Positions 1 to 7,917 of a stretch of DNA of 64,000 nucleotides are shown piece by piece. The DNA comes from an uncultured bacterium. Lineage in GTDB: Bacteria > Bacteroidota > Bacteroidia > Bacteroidales > Bacteroidaceae. The notes under the pieces are model-generated. The model had not been told where the DNA came from. It was given only the letters and a program-made list of their open reading frames with translations, and searched no databases. Numbering within the stretch: the stretch's first letter is position 1; each line of letters opens with the position of its first letter. The position numbers and the translations under genes are program-made. The stretch spans positions 38,972 through 102,971 of the forward strand of contig CAJMPR010000015.1 of NCBI GenBank assembly GCA_905215345.1. The letters run 5' to 3'.

Positions 1-67
1 CGTTTGCACCGAAACTGCATGCGCCGGCAAGCAGCAGGGAGCACAAAATACGGTTAATCGTTTTCAT
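1..67 (-). CDS. N-terminus of an exported protein (partial)
   Basis: An ATG at 67 read leftwards gives 22 residues before the window edge: a short basic start (MKTINR) followed by a hydrophobic stretch (ILCSLLLAGACSFGA). This is a signal peptide. The Cys of LAGAC could be a lipoprotein site, although Ala rather than Leu at -3 makes it a weak lipobox, and cleavage by signal peptidase I is also possible. A well-formed Bacteroides promoter sits just upstream, which supports the reading. The mature protein lies outside the window, so its function cannot be told. Confidence 0.6.
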   Translation of the reverse strand, partial: MKTINRILCSLLLAGACSFGAN

Positions 68-110
68 TCAGTAATCGTTGGTTTATGTTTACAATTTCCC
101 AAAGTAGCTG

Positions 111-143
111 CAAAGTTAACAATATTGTGCTATTCCATCCAAA
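111..143 (-). promoter_or_regulatory. Bacteroides-type promoter of the leftward exported-protein gene
   Basis: Read on the minus strand, a TTTG (-33, at 140-143) is followed after 21 bases by TAACTTTG (-7, at 111-118), a full match to TAnnTTTG. The ATG at 67 lies about 40 bases past the predicted start of transcription. Confidence 0.6.
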
Positions 144-246
144 GGATTGCGTTAAGAAATAATATTGTGCATTTTAAAACTGAAAAATATGTCTTTTCGA
201 CTGATATTCGGTCAGAAACCGTTATTTTTGCAGGAAAGAATAAGCT

Positions 247-360
247 GCGCTTTGCGCGCCGGTTATGGGTTATGAGTTATAAGTTATTTGCTGATGTTTT
301 TGCATCATAATAACATGCTATATTATAAACAAATAACTCATAACTTATAACTCATAACTT
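247..360. repeat. AT-rich inverted repeat upstream of uvrA
   Basis: A GCGC-TTT-GCGC palindrome (247-257) is followed by an arm of about 30 bases (261-290) built from TTATGAGTTATAAG words. Its near-complement is at 330-360, with a loop of about 39 bases. The arms differ at only a few positions. The same word family recurs at 5367-5478, 6075-6106 and 31793-31887. It ends 8 bases before the uvrA start and may be part of its leader. Confidence 0.6.
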
Positions 361-368
361 AAAAAGCT

Positions 369-3194
369 ATGCAAGAAGAAACAGAATATATTAATGTATA
401 CGGTGCACGTGTACATAACCTCAAAAACATTGATGCTGAAATTCCCCGTAACAGTTTGACGGTTATCACCGGTTTGAGTGGTAGCGGTAAGTCGTCACTC
501 GCATTCGATACGATATTTGCCGAAGGTCAGCGCCGTTATATAGAAACATTCTCCGCTTATGCCCGTAATTTCTTGGGTAACCTGGAGCGTCCCGACGTAG
601 ATAAGATTACGGGACTTAGTCCGGTGATTTCGATTGAGCAGAAAACGACCAATAAGAATCCCCGTTCTACGGTCGGTACTACGACGGAAGTCTACGACTA
701 CCTGCGTCTGCTCTATGCCCGTGCAGGCGAGGCATTTTCTTACCTTTCGGGTGAGAAGATGGTGAAATACACCGAGGAGCAGATTCTTGACCTTATCTTG
801 AATGATTATAAAGGGAAAAAGATTTATATTCTTGCACCTTTGGTGCGTAGCCGTAAGGGGCATTACAAAGAGCTGTTTGAACAGATACGCAAAAAAGGCT
901 ATCTCTATGTCAGGGTAGATGGTGAAATACGTGAAGCTTTGCCGGGAATGAAACTCGACCGTTATAAGAATCACGATGTAGAAGTAGTGATTGACAAATT
1001 GATTGTTGCAGACAAAGATGATACACGCCTCAAGAATAGTGTTGCCACTGCCATGCGACAAGGTGACGGACTGGTAATGGTTCTTGATGCCCAGAACGAG
1101 AGCATACGTCATTACAGTAAACGTTTGATGTGTCCGGTTACCGGACTATCTTACCGTGAACCGGCTCCGCATAACTTTTCGTTTAACTCTCCACAAGGGG
1201 CATGCCCTAGGTGTAAAGGTCTGGGAGTAGTCAATCAGATTGATATAGATAAAGTGATTCCCGACCGCGAGCTTTCTATTGCCGAAGGTGCTATAATTCC
1301 GTTGGGTAAGGCTAAAAACAGTATGATATTCTGGCAGATAACCGCTCTTTTGGAGAAGTATGAAGCTACACTGAAAACTCCTGTAAAAGAGTTGCCTGAT
1401 GATGCTATTGATGAGATTCTTTATGGTTCGGATGAACGTATCAAAATAAAAAGTGCCCTGATAGGTACTTCTTCCGATTATTTTGTGACGTTTGAGGGAG
1501 TGGTGAAGTATATACAGATGTTGCAGGAGAAAGACGCTTCGGCCACGGCACAGAAGTGGGCGGAGCAATTTGCTAAGACTGCAGTCTGCCCGGAGTGTCA
1601 CGGTGCTAAATTAAATAAAGAGGCGTTATCCTATCGTATCCATGACAAAAATATCTATGAACTTTCCAGTATGGATATTAATGAGCTATACGATTGGCTG
1701 GTGGATGTGGACCAGTATCTTAGCAACAAACAGCAACAGATTGCTTATGAGATACTGAAAGAAATCCGTACTCGCCTAAAGTTTTTATTGGACGTAGGCT
1801 TGGAATATCTGTCCCTCGACCGTAGTGCTGTCAGTCTTTCCGGTGGTGAAAGTCAGCGTATACGTTTGGCTACACAGATCGGTTCACAGTTGGTGAATGT
1901 ACTTTATATTCTTGACGAGCCGAGCATCGGTTTGCATCAACGGGATAACCAGCGCCTTATCCACTCTTTGAAAGATTTGCGAGACATGGGTAACTCCGTT
2001 ATCGTGGTGGAACATGACAAGGATATGATGGTCGCTGCCGATTACGTCATCGATATGGGACCTAAAGCCGGACGCTTGGGTGGTGAAGTCGTTTTTGCCG
2101 GTACTCCTCAAGCAATGTTACAGACTCATACTTTGACTTCCCAATATCTGAATGGCGAGCGTGCTATTGAAGTGCCTGCCAAACGTCGCAAAGGAAATGG
2201 ACACAGTCTCTGGCTGCGTGGTGCTAAAGGGAATAACCTTAAGAATGTAGATGTAGAGTTCCCTCTTGGTAAACTGATTTGCGTTACAGGGGTCTCGGGA
2301 AGTGGGAAGTCTACATTAATCAATGAAACACTCCAACCGATTCTCTCGCAGAAATTCTATCGTTCACTCCAAGACCCATTGGCATATGACAGTATTGAGG
2401 GACTGGAATATATAGATAAGGTGGTAAATGTAGACCAATCGCCGTTGGGACGTACGCCACGTTCCAATCCGGCTACTTATACGGGAGTTTTCTCCGATAT
2501 ACGTAATTTGTTTGTTGGATTGCCTGAAGCAAAGATAAGGGGATACAAAGCGGGGCGTTTTTCTTTCAATGTCAGCGGAGGGCGTTGCGAAGCCTGTCAG
2601 GGCAACGGATACAAAACGATTGAAATGAATTTCCTGCCCGATGTATATGTACCTTGCGAGATCTGTCACGGTAAGCGCTATAACCGCGAGACATTGGAAG
2701 TACGTTTTAAAGGAAAGTCCATTGCCGATGTGTTGGATATGACTATAAACCGTGCCGTAGAATTCTTTGAGAACGTGCCGCAGATATTGAACAAAATCAA
2801 GACCATCCAAGATGTCGGATTGGGTTATATCAAGTTGGGACAATCTTCCACAACACTTTCAGGTGGTGAAAGCCAGCGTGTGAAGTTGGCTACCGAACTA
2901 TCCAAACGCGATACGGGTAAGACACTCTATATTCTTGATGAACCTACTACCGGACTTCATTTTGAAGACATCCGTGTTCTGATGGGTGTGCTGAACAAGC
3001 TCGTGGACAAAGGTAACACCGTGATTGTCATCGAACATAATCTGGACGTTATCAAGATGGCGGATTATATTATTGACATGGGTCCTGAAGGTGGCAAGGG
3101 TGGAGGAGAACTTCTTTCATTCGGTACTCCTGAAGAGGTTGCAAAAAGCACAAAAGGCTATACTCCGAAGTTTTTAAGTGAAGAGCTTGTTTAA
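369..3194 (+). CDS. uvrA: Excinuclease ABC subunit A
   Basis: UvrA is the damage-recognition ATPase of nucleotide excision repair and loads UvrB on lesions. At 941 residues it has the usual length. Both ABC modules are visible: Walker A GLSGSGKSS near residue 35 with signature LSGGESQRIRLA near 490, and a second Walker A GVSGSGKST near 640 with LSGGESQRVKLA near 835. The C-terminal zinc finger (CEAC ... CEIC) is intact. The first zinc finger is odd: its leading pair reads C255-P-V-T258, so one cysteine is lost, while the trailing CPRC (279-282) stays. A further CPEC motif is present. It is followed 23 bases later by ybaK on the same strand, possibly co-transcribed. Confidence 0.97.
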   Translation: MQEETEYINVYGARVHNLKNIDAEIPRNSLTVITGLSGSGKSSLAFDTIFAEGQRRYIETFSAYARNFLGNLERPDVDKITGLSPVISIEQKTTNKNPRSTVGTTTEVYDYLRLLYARAGEAFSYLSGEKMVKYTEEQILDLILNDYKGKKIYILAPLVRSRKGHYKELFEQIRKKGYLYVRVDGEIREALPGMKLDRYKNHDVEVVIDKLIVADKDDTRLKNSVATAMRQGDGLVMVLDAQNESIRHYSKRLMCPVTGLSYREPAPHNFSFNSPQGACPRCKGLGVVNQIDIDKVIPDRELSIAEGAIIPLGKAKNSMIFWQITALLEKYEATLKTPVKELPDDAIDEILYGSDERIKIKSALIGTSSDYFVTFEGVVKYIQMLQEKDASATAQKWAEQFAKTAVCPECHGAKLNKEALSYRIHDKNIYELSSMDINELYDWLVDVDQYLSNKQQQIAYEILKEIRTRLKFLLDVGLEYLSLDRSAVSLSGGESQRIRLATQIGSQLVNVLYILDEPSIGLHQRDNQRLIHSLKDLRDMGNSVIVVEHDKDMMVAADYVIDMGPKAGRLGGEVVFAGTPQAMLQTHTLTSQYLNGERAIEVPAKRRKGNGHSLWLRGAKGNNLKNVDVEFPLGKLICVTGVSGSGKSTLINETLQPILSQKFYRSLQDPLAYDSIEGLEYIDKVVNVDQSPLGRTPRSNPATYTGVFSDIRNLFVGLPEAKIRGYKAGRFSFNVSGGRCEACQGNGYKTIEMNFLPDVYVPCEICHGKRYNRETLEVRFKGKSIADVLDMTINRAVEFFENVPQILNKIKTIQDVGLGYIKLGQSSTTLSGGESQRVKLATELSKRDTGKTLYILDEPTTGLHFEDIRVLMGVLNKLVDKGNTVIVIEHNLDVIKMADYIIDMGPEGGKGGGELLSFGTPEEVAKSTKGYTPKFLSEELV

Positions 3195-3217
3195 TTGCAA
3201 ATTTAGTAATTGTAAAC

Positions 3218-3697
3218 GTGAAAATAAATAAAACCAATGCGGCTCGTTTGCTTGATAAAGCAAAGATTGCTTACGAACTTATCCCTTATGAAGTCGATGA
3301 AAACGATTTAAGTGCTGTTCATGTTGCTGCTAGTTTAGGAGAGAATATAGAGCAGGTTTTTAAAACACTGATACTCCATGGTGATAAGAACGGATATTTC
3401 GTCTGTGTTATTCCAGGTGAACATGAAGTGGACTTGAAGCTGGCTGCCAAAGTTTCAGGCAACAAGAAATGTGATCTTATCCCGATGAAGGAACTCCTTC
3501 CATTGACAGGATATATCCGTGGTGGTTGCTCACCCATCGGTATGAAGAAGCCTTTTCCTACTTATATTCACGAGACTTGCTTGCAATTCCCATATATCTA
3601 TATCAGTGCCGGTCAGCGGGGACTTCAAATTAAACTTGATCCGAAAGACTTGATTAAAGAAGTACGTGCCGGGGTTTGTGAACTTTTCCTTTCTTAA
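3218..3697 (+). CDS. ybaK: Cys-tRNA(Pro)/Cys-tRNA(Cys) deacylase, YbaK/EbsC family
   Basis: This is a trans-editing factor that hydrolyses Cys wrongly attached to tRNA-Pro. The 159 residues cover the single YbaK domain. Visible family features are the FKTLI segment with the conserved Lys at residue 49, the glycine-rich GYIRGGCSPIGMK loop and the closing ISAGQRGLQIKL strand. The start is a GTG (3218); no ATG lies near enough to keep the first strand. It follows uvrA by 23 bases and may share its transcript. Confidence 0.9.
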   Translation: MKINKTNAARLLDKAKIAYELIPYEVDENDLSAVHVAASLGENIEQVFKTLILHGDKNGYFVCVIPGEHEVDLKLAAKVSGNKKCDLIPMKELLPLTGYIRGGCSPIGMKKPFPTYIHETCLQFPYIYISAGQRGLQIKLDPKDLIKEVRAGVCELFLS

Positions 3698-3791
3698 ATC
3701 GTCTTTTCTGAACAGAAAAAACTCGGGATGATTCTGTATTTGCTGTGATGAGAATTAAAGTTTTTTTTATAAGAAATCTCAGCGAAAAGTA

Positions 3792-3799
3792 TATATTTG
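3792..3799 (+). promoter_or_regulatory. -7 box upstream of the POT transporter gene
   Basis: TATATTTG matches TAnnTTTG exactly and lies about 50 bases before the ATG at 3852. There is no clean TTTG 19-22 bases upstream, only a T-run near 3765, so this is a one-element prediction. Confidence 0.45.
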
Positions 3800-3851
3800 C
3801 AAAAAATATAAATAAATCAATACTAATTACTAATAATAAAAACTTATTTCT

Positions 3852-5372
3852 ATGTTCAACAAACACCCTAAAGGTCTGATTGCTGCTTCCTTGTCTAATC
3901 TTGGTGAGCGATTCGGCTTTTATACCATGATGGCAATTCTGGTGCTGTTCTTGCAAGCTAAATTCGGTTTAGATGGTAAAGCAGCCGGTTTGATTTATTC
4001 TACTTTCTATTTTTCTATCTACATTCTTGCTTTGATCGGAGGTATTATTGCCGATAAGACCCGTAACTTTAAAGGTACGATTCTGGTTGGTATTATCTTG
4101 ATGGCAGCCGGTTATCTGATGCTTGCTATTCCATCTTCCACCCCAGTTTCCAGTAAGGCATTATTCCTCACCATTACCTGTGTGGCATTGTTTATAATTG
4201 CTTTCGGTAACGGTTTGTTCAAAGGCAACCTTCAGGCGTTGGTAGGACAGATGTATGATAATCCGCAGTATGCCAACATGCGCGACTCCGGCTTTTCGCT
4301 GTTCTATATGTTTATTAACTTAGGTGCTATCTTCGCTCCCGTAGCAGCAGTAGGTGTGCGTAACTGGTGGTTGGCTAACTTCGGTTACGGATATAACGCA
4401 GATCTTCCCGCACTTTGTCACGGACATTTGGCAGGAACATTGACACCCGAAGCCATAGATACCTATAATACTTTGGCAAACCAGGTAATCCTGTCCGGTG
4501 CTCCGGTTGGAGATATGACGGAATTTGCCAATAACTATCTGAATGTATTTACTACTGGATTCCATTATGCATTTGCAGTTGCTATCATCGCAATGGCTGT
4601 ATCTCTGGTAATTTTTATGATAAACAAGAAGAAATTCCCTGATGTGAATAAAAAAGCGGCTGAAAAAGTGGGTGATACTGCTACGGTTGAAATGAGTGCA
4701 CAGGAAGTAAAACAACGTATGTATGCATTGTTTGCAGTGTTTGGCATTGTAATTTTCTTCTGGTTCTCTTTCCATCAGAATGGTTTGACGCTGACTTTCT
4801 TTGCTAAGGAATATACAAACCTGAATCTTTTCGGCATGCCTATCACGGCTGAGTTATTCCAATCATTGAACCCATTCTTTGTGGTGTTCCTGACACCTGT
4901 TATCATGGCTGTCTTTGCGGCTCAACGTGCCAGAGGCAAGGAACCTTCCACTCCGAAGAAGATTGCTATCGGTATGGGTATTGCGGCTACCGCTTTTCTG
5001 GTAATGGCAGTAGGTTCCTATTTAGGCAATCTGCCTATGCACAAAGATATTATTGCAGCAGGTACTTCTTCTGTAAAGGTAACTCCATTGTTGCTGATGG
5101 TTACTTATCTGATTCTTACCATAGCTGAGCTGTATATTTCTCCGCTGGGTATTTCATTTGTATCAAAGGTAGCTCCGTCCAAGTATCAGGGTATTATGCA
5201 AGGAGGATGGTTAGGTGCTACTGCTATCGGTAACCAGTTACTTGTTATCGGTGCAATTCTCTATGAAGTTATTCCTATCTGGATGACCTGGACTGTATTC
5301 GTTGTAGCTTGTTGTCTTTCTATGTTCACTATGCTGTTTATGCTGAAGTGGCTGGAGAGAGTGGCTAAGTAG
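3852..5372 (+). CDS. Proton-coupled oligopeptide transporter, POT/PTR2 family
   Basis: This inner-membrane symporter imports di- and tripeptides with protons. The 506 residues are strongly hydrophobic with about 12-14 predicted membrane spans. The family signature LGERFGFYTMM, corresponding to the ExxER(F/Y) proton-coupling motif on the first helix, is at residues 18-28. A long soluble insert near residues 180-225 separates the spans. It stands alone on the plus strand, converging on a GNAT acetylase, and its stop codon lies inside the left arm of a perfect 36-bp inverted repeat. Peptide is the best substrate guess; some family members carry nitrate or other solutes. Confidence 0.92.
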   Translation: MFNKHPKGLIAASLSNLGERFGFYTMMAILVLFLQAKFGLDGKAAGLIYSTFYFSIYILALIGGIIADKTRNFKGTILVGIILMAAGYLMLAIPSSTPVSSKALFLTITCVALFIIAFGNGLFKGNLQALVGQMYDNPQYANMRDSGFSLFYMFINLGAIFAPVAAVGVRNWWLANFGYGYNADLPALCHGHLAGTLTPEAIDTYNTLANQVILSGAPVGDMTEFANNYLNVFTTGFHYAFAVAIIAMAVSLVIFMINKKKFPDVNKKAAEKVGDTATVEMSAQEVKQRMYALFAVFGIVIFFWFSFHQNGLTLTFFAKEYTNLNLFGMPITAELFQSLNPFFVVFLTPVIMAVFAAQRARGKEPSTPKKIAIGMGIAATAFLVMAVGSYLGNLPMHKDIIAAGTSSVKVTPLLLMVTYLILTIAELYISPLGISFVSKVAPSKYQGIMQGGWLGATAIGNQLLVIGAILYEVIPIWMTWTVFVVACCLSMFTMLFMLKWLERVAK

Positions 5373-5478
5373 TTATTAGTTATAAGTGATTAGTGATTTG
5401 TTAATAATAGGCTGCACTATGATGCTGCATAATGAAAGCATCAACAAATCACTAATCACTTATAACTAATAACTACTT
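5367..5478. repeat. Perfect 36-bp inverted repeat between convergent genes
   Basis: Bases 5367-5402 are exactly complementary to 5443-5478, leaving a 40-base loop. The arms are made of TTATTAGTTATAAGTG and ATTAGTGATTTG words. The stop codons of both flanking genes fall at the outer ends of the arms. It can act as a bidirectional terminator, although it is AT-rich and lacks a distinct U-tract. Its word family matches the repeats near 261, 6075 and 31793. Confidence 0.85.
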
Positions 5479-5974
5479 AAATTTCCATCCCCATTATATA
5501 ATCATTCATATAATAGCCGTTTCCAATCGGAAAATCTCCTTCTCTTAATTTTCTCATACCCATGTGCTCGTAGAATTGTAATGCTTTGTTGTTACGATTC
5601 ACATTCAATTCCATCAAACACAGTTCCGGGTGCACTTCTTTAATGTACTTAACCGCTTCACGAAACAGAAAACTGCCACAATGTGCGCCCTGATAGTAGG
5701 GTAGGACATATATTTTCTGTAAGTGGAATATATCGTTGTCTTGTTGCTGGATGGATACATATCCTGCTGCTTCGGACTCCTCATATGCAATGAAGTAAAC
5801 ATGTCCTTCTTCTTCAATCTGCTTACGGATGTTTTCCGGTGAGTACATCCATTCCATCATGTATTCAGTTTGCTCTTTTGATAGTATTTCCTTATAGGTT
5901 TCAGGAAATATTTGCCAGGCAAGTTTGTGAATCAATTCACAATCGGCTATTGCCGCTTTTCTGATAGTAAACAT
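5477..5974 (-). CDS. GNAT-family N-acetyltransferase
   Basis: This 165-residue protein is a single GNAT fold and transfers an acyl group from acyl-CoA to an amine. The acetyl-CoA loop is seen as IYVLPYYQGAHCGSFLF near residues 89-105 (a Q/R-x-x-G-x-G/A variant). The C-terminal N-NKALQFYEHMGM motif is the usual strand-helix that closes the fold. The overall pattern resembles PaiA-like polyamine acetylases, but the substrate cannot be read from sequence. The gene is monocistronic, converging with the POT gene. Confidence 0.85.
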   Translation of the reverse strand: MFTIRKAAIADCELIHKLAWQIFPETYKEILSKEQTEYMMEWMYSPENIRKQIEEEGHVYFIAYEESEAAGYVSIQQQDNDIFHLQKIYVLPYYQGAHCGSFLFREAVKYIKEVHPELCLMELNVNRNNKALQFYEHMGMRKLREGDFPIGNGYYMNDYIMGMEI

Positions 5975-6006
5975 ATATTTGCGGTGTTTATATTATTAAT
6001 CAGATG

Positions 6007-6014
6007 CAAATATA
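6007..6014 (-). promoter_or_regulatory. -7 box of the GNAT gene
   Basis: On the minus strand TATATTTG matches TAnnTTTG, about 33 bases before the ATG at 5974. No good TTTG is seen 19-22 bases further upstream. Confidence 0.45.
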
Positions 6015-6055
6015 ATGCGCTTAATGAAATAGTGTATCATTATGAGACGATAATT

Positions 6056-6110
6056 TATCGCGCGGAGCGCGATAGTTATAAGTTATCAGTGATTAGTGAT
6101 TTGTTTGTAA
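6056..6110. repeat. GC palindrome plus solo arm of the AT-rich repeat family
   Basis: A perfect 8-bp stem TATCGCGC / GCGCGATA with a GGA loop (6056-6074) runs directly into one repeat arm, GTTATAAGTTATCAGTGATT and onward to 6105. Loop-like sequence (TAATAAGGCTG) follows, matching the loop at 5404-5414, but no complementary arm follows. It looks like a decayed copy of the element at 5367-5478. Confidence 0.6.
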
Positions 6111-6177
6111 TAAGGCTGTGGTATCACACCAGAAAGAGTACTAAAAGAGTCGCATTGTTAAATATTGCAAATGTATG

Positions 6178-6258
6178 GTACTTTGTAATGCAAGGTACTA
6201 ATATTATACATATATTTGCGCCATACAAAGGAGGTGGTAAATACCTTCATTGTACAAT
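6178..6258 (+). promoter_or_regulatory. padR promoter with candidate operators
   Basis: A -7 box TATATTTG is at 6211-6218. An inverted repeat GTACTTTG / CAAGGTAC (6178-6185 and 6191-6198, one mismatch, 5-base spacer) lies over the -33 region. A second perfect palindrome ATTGTACAAT is at 6249-6258 in the leader. PadR proteins commonly repress their own operon through such dyads, so both are candidate operators. Binding is inferred, not shown. The rest of the 5975-6285 gap holds the GNAT promoter and the decayed repeat. Confidence 0.4.
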
Positions 6259-6285
6259 AATGAAATTTCTAAATAGATATAGAAT

Positions 6286-6612
6286 ATGGATGTTAACAAT
6301 GTAAAGTCACAAATGCGCAAGGGCATGCTTGAATATTGCATCATGCTATTGCTTCATAAGGAAGCGGCCTATGCATCGGATATTATTCAGAAGCTGAAAG
6401 AAGCCAGGCTGATTGTAGTTGAGGGAACGCTTTATCCGTTGCTCACCCGCTTGAAGAATGATGATTTGTTAAGTTACGAATGGATAGAGTCTACACAAGG
6501 GCCACCTCGTAAATACTATACTCTTACAGAAAAAGGAGAGAATTTCTTACGGGAATTGGAACTTTCATGGCAAGAGTTGAATGACACGGTCAATCATATC
6601 TCGAATAGTTAG
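6286..6612 (+). CDS. PadR-family transcriptional regulator
   Basis: This 108-residue protein is a winged helix-turn-helix dimer of the small PadR-s2 type. The core is clear: MRKGMLEYCIMLLL first helix, a recognition helix in EGTLYPLLTRLKNDDLL (the hallmark 'TLYPLL.RLe.dGL' region), the wing PPRKYYTLTEKG and a C-terminal dimerisation helix. It precedes a PspC membrane protein by 46 bases. This PadR-PspC pairing suggests a self-regulated envelope-stress operon, with the ligand unknown. The ATG at 6286 is the only start that keeps the first helix; a purine-rich AAAGGAGG lies too far upstream (6227-6234) to serve it. Confidence 0.9.
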   Translation: MDVNNVKSQMRKGMLEYCIMLLLHKEAAYASDIIQKLKEARLIVVEGTLYPLLTRLKNDDLLSYEWIESTQGPPRKYYTLTEKGENFLRELELSWQELNDTVNHISNS

Positions 6613-6658
6613 TAGTTTCAATAATAATTTGTAGAATCGTAAATAAAAGTATATAGCA

Positions 6659-7777
6659 ATGAAAAAGACATTAACTGTAAATTTGGGTGGAACAGTCTTC
6701 CATATTGATGAAGACGCTTATCGCCTTCTGGATAATTATTTGAGTAACCTAAAGATACATTTTCGCAAGGAAGCCGGTGCTGACGAGATTGTGGATGATA
6801 TCGAACGTCGTATTTCCGAACTTTTCTCTGAAAAACTGACAGCAGGTTCGCAAGTGATAACGATTGCGGATGTGGAAGAAGTGATTGCACGTATGGGTAA
6901 ACCTGAGGACATGGAAACCGGTGATGAAAGTGGCGAGACATCTTCACGCACCAATACAAATGATAGTGGATATTCTTCCGGTTCATGGAATAGTACTCAT
7001 ACCGATTGGAATACCGGTACTACCCGTCGCCGTTTCTTTCGTAATCCGGACGATAAAATGGCAGGTGGTGTGATTAGTGGATTGGCGGCATATATGGGAT
7101 GGGATGTTACGGTTCTTCGCTTGTCAGTCATTATCTTCATGATTTTTGGTTTCAAGATACTATTGCCCGCTTATATTATTTGTTGGATAGTTGTCCCTGA
7201 AGCCCGTACCGCAGCCGAGAAACTGAATATGCGTGGCGAAGCTGTTACAGTGGAAAATATTGGAAAAACAGTAACCGATGGCTTTGAGAAGATGGCCAAT
7301 GGAGTGAATGATTACATGAGGTCTGAAAAGCCCCGTACCTTTATACAAAAATTAGGAGACACTTTCATTATGGTTGCCGGTTGGATACTGAAAATCTGTC
7401 TGGTGATATTTGCTATTATTTGTAGTCCGATATTATTTATTTTCGGAATTGTATTTGTGGCTTTGCTTATAGCAGCTATCGCTGTAGCTATTGGTGGAAG
7501 TGCTGCGCTATTTTCCCTCTTCCCAATGGTCGATATAGTACTTCCCACTTCTCCGCTTTCTGCCATTGTAATGTACATTGCCGGTATTATGTTGGTAGGT
7601 ATTCCTTTGATTAGTTTAGTGTGGGCTATCTTTAGCCAGGCATTCAAGTGGCAACCTATGGTTTCGGGATTGAAATGGACATTGATAATTCTTTGGATTG
7701 TGTGTGCGGCTATCTTTGGTATCTGCTTCGCCATACAGGGAGCTACATTCCCTCAATTAGGGGTCTTCTCAATTTGA
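6659..7777 (+). CDS. PspC-domain envelope stress membrane protein
   Basis: This is a 372-residue inner-membrane protein. Residues 1-100 are soluble and acidic, with a repeated helix pattern (DEIVDDIERRISELF, ADVEEVIARMG). A Ser/Thr/Gly-rich linker (about 100-125) follows, then a PspC domain (about 130-185: FRNPDDKMAGGVISGLAAYMG and an aromatic membrane hairpin). The C-terminal half (about 235-372) has four hydrophobic segments. PspC proteins are linked to the phage-shock and membrane-stress response. No PspA or PspB lies nearby, so partners are unknown. The gene follows padR and ends before a strong terminator. Confidence 0.88.
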   Translation: MKKTLTVNLGGTVFHIDEDAYRLLDNYLSNLKIHFRKEAGADEIVDDIERRISELFSEKLTAGSQVITIADVEEVIARMGKPEDMETGDESGETSSRTNTNDSGYSSGSWNSTHTDWNTGTTRRRFFRNPDDKMAGGVISGLAAYMGWDVTVLRLSVIIFMIFGFKILLPAYIICWIVVPEARTAAEKLNMRGEAVTVENIGKTVTDGFEKMANGVNDYMRSEKPRTFIQKLGDTFIMVAGWILKICLVIFAIICSPILFIFGIVFVALLIAAIAVAIGGSAALFSLFPMVDIVLPTSPLSAIVMYIAGIMLVGIPLISLVWAIFSQAFKWQPMVSGLKWTLIILWIVCAAIFGICFAIQGATFPQLGVFSI

Positions 7778-7850
7778 CATTGGTAAATAGTTAACATGAT
7801 AGCTACTATAAAGTTAACTAAATAGTATCTAATAAGTTAATATCATAAAG

Positions 7851-7896
7851 AAAGGAAGTTAACATCATCTCATCAATGATGTTAACTTCCTTTTTT
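7851..7896. terminator. Bidirectional intrinsic terminator
   Basis: A perfect 18-bp stem (7851-7868 with 7876-7893) has a 7-base loop and a T-run to 7896. It lies between the convergent pspC-like and S9 peptidase genes and can serve both strands. Confidence 0.9.
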
Positions 7897-7917
7897 CTAT
7901 TACTTTTTATTCTTTTC

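Noticed and set aside
125..310. 61-codon open frame upstream of uvrA
   Set aside because: It lies across a promoter, a GC palindrome and a repeat arm, has no family resemblance and an unlikely composition.
6260..6304. Leader peptide frame overlapping the padR start
   Set aside because: A short frame of 14 codons in a palindrome region with no ribosome site; nothing supports translation.
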